A stretch of 15,591 nucleotides of DNA from NCBI GenBank assembly GCA_009703465.1, contig WLGC01000005.1, positions 1-15,591 on the forward strand, in the 5' to 3' direction. The notes below the pieces were generated by a model. The model did no database searches, was not told where the DNA came from, and saw only the letters and a list, made by a program, of their open reading frames with translations. This document shows, piece after piece, positions 13,875 through 15,591 of the stretch. Made by a program: the position numbers and the translations under genes. Each line of letters starts with the position of its first letter. Within the stretch, counting starts at the first letter, position 1. The stretch is from Actinomycetota bacterium (GTDB lineage: Bacteria > Actinomycetota > Actinomycetes > Actinomycetales > Microbacteriaceae).

Positions 13875-15457
13875 TAGCTACCCCCACTTTTGCGAGCTTG
13901 CTTTGGCGGCAGTGGAAGTGGTGACTGAGTAAACAACATGCCTTGTCTCCTTGGCACAGTCAATCTAAAACTTGCCCCCTCGTTTGGTTTGGCCCAAACC
14001 TGAAGCCAGCCACCGTGAAGCTGAGTGTCCTCAAGTGAAATTGCCAGACCCAGTCCAGTTCCGCCAGTAGTTCTCTTGCGAGCTGGATCAGCCCGCCAAA
14101 AGCGATCAAAGACTCGATCAACCTCTGCCCTGGTCATTCCAACTCCGCTGTCTGTGACGCTCACCGCAACAGCGGTTTCGCTGTAGCCAACTGCAACTTG
14201 AATAGGGCGGCTCTCGCCGTGCTCAATTGCGTTGGCTAAGAGATTTCGAATTAGTCTCTCAATTCTTCGGCCATCAACTTCAACATCCACTGGGCCACTT
14301 GGAATATCTACTTCAATCAAGTACCCCCTGCTCTGCGCTAGAGGTTCTATGCCAGCTATGGCAGATCCCACAATGCCATTCATATCTTGGGTTTCTAGAT
14401 CGGCGGCAACTGCTCCGGCATCGTATCGAGATATCTCTAGTAGGTCACCTAAAAGCGCCTCAAATCGATCTATCTGATCGGTCATTAATTCAGCAGATCT
14501 TCGTGCTGCTGGCTCAAGTTTTTCTCGGCTGGCAAAAATTACATCGCCGGCTAGCTTGATGGTGGTTAGCGGTGTACGAAGCTCGTGAGAAACATCTGAC
14601 ACAAATCTTTGCTGCATACTGGAAACGCTGGCTAGTTTTGTAATTTGTTTTTGCAGTGAATCAGCCATTCGGTTAAATGATTTGGCCAGGGTGGCGATTA
14701 CATCTTCGCCACGTTCAGTTAGCCTTCTATCAAGAGCTCCTTCAGCAATCTCCTCAGATACCCCGGCAGCAACCTTCACCGGCCGAACTAGCCAGTTGGT
14801 AACGAAATAACTAACAAGTCCGATAACAAATAGCAAAATCAACATGCCCCAGAAAAGAACGTTCTGAACAAAATCTAAGGTCTGTTGTTCACCATCTAGA
14901 TCAAAAACTAGATACAGCTCATATTTACCGGCGATAGGAATATCGATTGGTGCACCAACAACAACACCTGGGTGCGCTGAGCCATCTGGCTGCGGTAGCC
15001 CAATCGACTGGTAACTAAGTTTTCCGGGTGTATCTCTAACCGTGACTTTAAACTCAAATGGAATTACCGCGGTATCTAAATCTGCTGAAATTGGGCTCTG
15101 CAAAATCTGAGCTCCGATTTGCGCTGGAGTTCTAAGTAATGCAACTTTTCGTGAATCACTGGTACCGGAAGATTCGAGTGCTGGAACTACAGAATTCAGC
15201 AATGACTGTAGGGCAATTTCATCTGTGACAGTAGATGCAGAAAATGTATTTTGAATCTCAACAACTCCACGCTCTGACTCAGCAAGGATTTGAGTCACGC
15301 GTGTTTGGTAAAGACCATTTCCAATGGAGTAGGAAAGAAATCCGCCCACAATCAAAAGTGCTATCCCAGAGAGCACCACGGTCGTAAAAACTGCTCGAAC
15401 CTGAAGGAATCGGCGGAAAAGACCGAGCGCCCAATCAGCGGCTGCTCGAAAAAACAT
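13874..15457 (-). CDS. mtrB: Sensor histidine kinase MtrB
   Basis: MtrB is the membrane sensor that phosphorylates the response regulator MtrA, controlling cell-wall, osmotic and division genes. The 527-residue protein has two membrane helices (about 22-44 and 199-221) bracketing an extracellular sensor domain. A HAMP linker follows (about 218-270, NWLVRPVKVAAGVSEEI). The dimerisation/phospho-acceptor domain has FVSDVSHELRTPLTTIKLA with His291. The ATPase domain has N-box LIRNLLANAIEHG (402-414), DSGVGM (436-441), an F-box near DRFWRADPAR and GGTGLGLAIS (465-474). The C-terminus is a proline/lysine-rich tail. The ATG lies directly against the mtrA stop (GGATAAATG) with AGGA just upstream, and the stop overlaps lpqB by one base, so mtrA-mtrB-lpqB form one coupled operon. 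Confidence 0.96.
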   Translation of the reverse strand: MFFRAAADWALGLFRRFLQVRAVFTTVVLSGIALLIVGGFLSYSIGNGLYQTRVTQILAESERGVVEIQNTFSASTVTDEIALQSLLNSVVPALESSGTSDSRKVALLRTPAQIGAQILQSPISADLDTAVIPFEFKVTVRDTPGKLSYQSIGLPQPDGSAHPGVVVGAPIDIPIAGKYELYLVFDLDGEQQTLDFVQNVLFWGMLILLFVIGLVSYFVTNWLVRPVKVAAGVSEEIAEGALDRRLTERGEDVIATLAKSFNRMADSLQKQITKLASVSSMQQRFVSDVSHELRTPLTTIKLAGDVIFASREKLEPAARRSAELMTDQIDRFEALLGDLLEISRYDAGAVAADLETQDMNGIVGSAIAGIEPLAQSRGYLIEVDIPSGPVDVEVDGRRIERLIRNLLANAIEHGESRPIQVAVGYSETAVAVSVTDSGVGMTRAEVDRVFDRFWRADPARKRTTGGTGLGLAISLEDTQLHGGWLQVWAKPNEGASFRLTVPRRQGMLFTQSPLPLPPKQARKSGGS

Positions 15458-15591
15458 TTATCCTAAGCCAGCCTTATAACCAATTCCACGCACCGTGGTT
15501 ACGATCTTTGGATTATCAGGATCATCTTCAATTTTTGACCTCAGTCGCTGAACGTGAACGTTTACCAATCTGGTGTCAGCTTTATAGTGAT
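15458..15591 (-). CDS. mtrA: Response regulator MtrA, C-terminal fragment at window edge
   Basis: Only the last 43 complete codons and the stop of this gene lie in the window; the start is beyond the right edge. The fragment reads [20 protein letters not shown], then [20 protein letters not shown] and ends GLG. This is the end of an OmpR/PhoB-type winged-helix domain: the recognition helix ([17 protein letters not shown]) and the C-terminal hairpin wing ([11 protein letters not shown]). The match to MtrA and the position directly upstream of mtrB identify it. MtrA binds promoters of division, cell-wall and replication genes when phosphorylated by MtrB. The receiver domain with its phospho-aspartate is outside the window. 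The stop codon TAA abuts the mtrB start with no gap. Confidence 0.94.
   Translation of the reverse strand, partial: HYKADTRLVNVHVQRLRSKIEDDPDNPKIVTTVRGIGYKAGLG

Noticed and set aside
1..15591. Mobile elements, CRISPR arrays, attachment sites and pseudogenes
   Set aside because: I saw no transposase or integrase motif, no regularly spaced repeats, no long direct or inverted repeats and no interrupted gene; all genes inside the window appear intact.

Overview
The window looks like the chromosome of an actinobacterium (Actinomycetota). The clearest marker is the minus-strand run mtrA-mtrB-lpqB-comF-hpf-secA, which is an actinobacterial signature. A WhiB1-type regulator lying tail to tail with a PdtaS-type sensor kinase, and an Rv3235-like protein beside secA, support the same placement. 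Base composition looks moderate rather than GC-rich, gaps are short and several genes overlap. This suggests a streamlined member of the Microbacteriaceae, perhaps the freshwater Aquiluna/Rhodoluna group; that finer placement is inference.

Left part (1-3463): an agmatinase/guanidino-hydrolase family gene cut by the left edge is divergent from an NCS1-type nucleobase permease, suggesting uptake and hydrolysis of a nitrogen compound. Next come a tRNA-Lys(CTT) with its terminator, a Bcp/PrxQ peroxiredoxin, and a convergent four-helix membrane protein of unknown role.

Middle part (3491-7993): whiB1-like, then a minus-strand cluster read from high to low coordinates: an unknown 186-residue protein, a CpaB/RcpC-like SAF-domain membrane protein, a CpaE/MinD-like P-loop ATPase lacking the usual signature lysine, and the PdtaS-type kinase. 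The last three are joined by an 8-base overlap and a zero-base junction, so they are probably one translationally coupled unit. No pilin, prepilin peptidase or secretion ATPase lies in the window, so a Tad-pilus role cannot be assumed. This cluster is the best candidate for an undescribed system. An Rv3235-like gene diverges from it.

Right part (7999-15591): secA, hpf (long form), comF, lpqB, mtrB and the 3' end of mtrA, all on the minus strand. The order matches the Mycobacterium tuberculosis Rv3246c-Rv3240c block with the Rv3243c position empty. The mtrA/mtrB and mtrB/lpqB junctions are contiguous or overlap by one base; comF, hpf and secA have short leaders carrying possible promoter and hairpin signals. 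Together these genes link envelope sensing (MtrAB-LpqB), protein export (SecA) and ribosome hibernation (HPF).

I saw no insertion sequence, integrase, CRISPR array, rRNA or broken gene.
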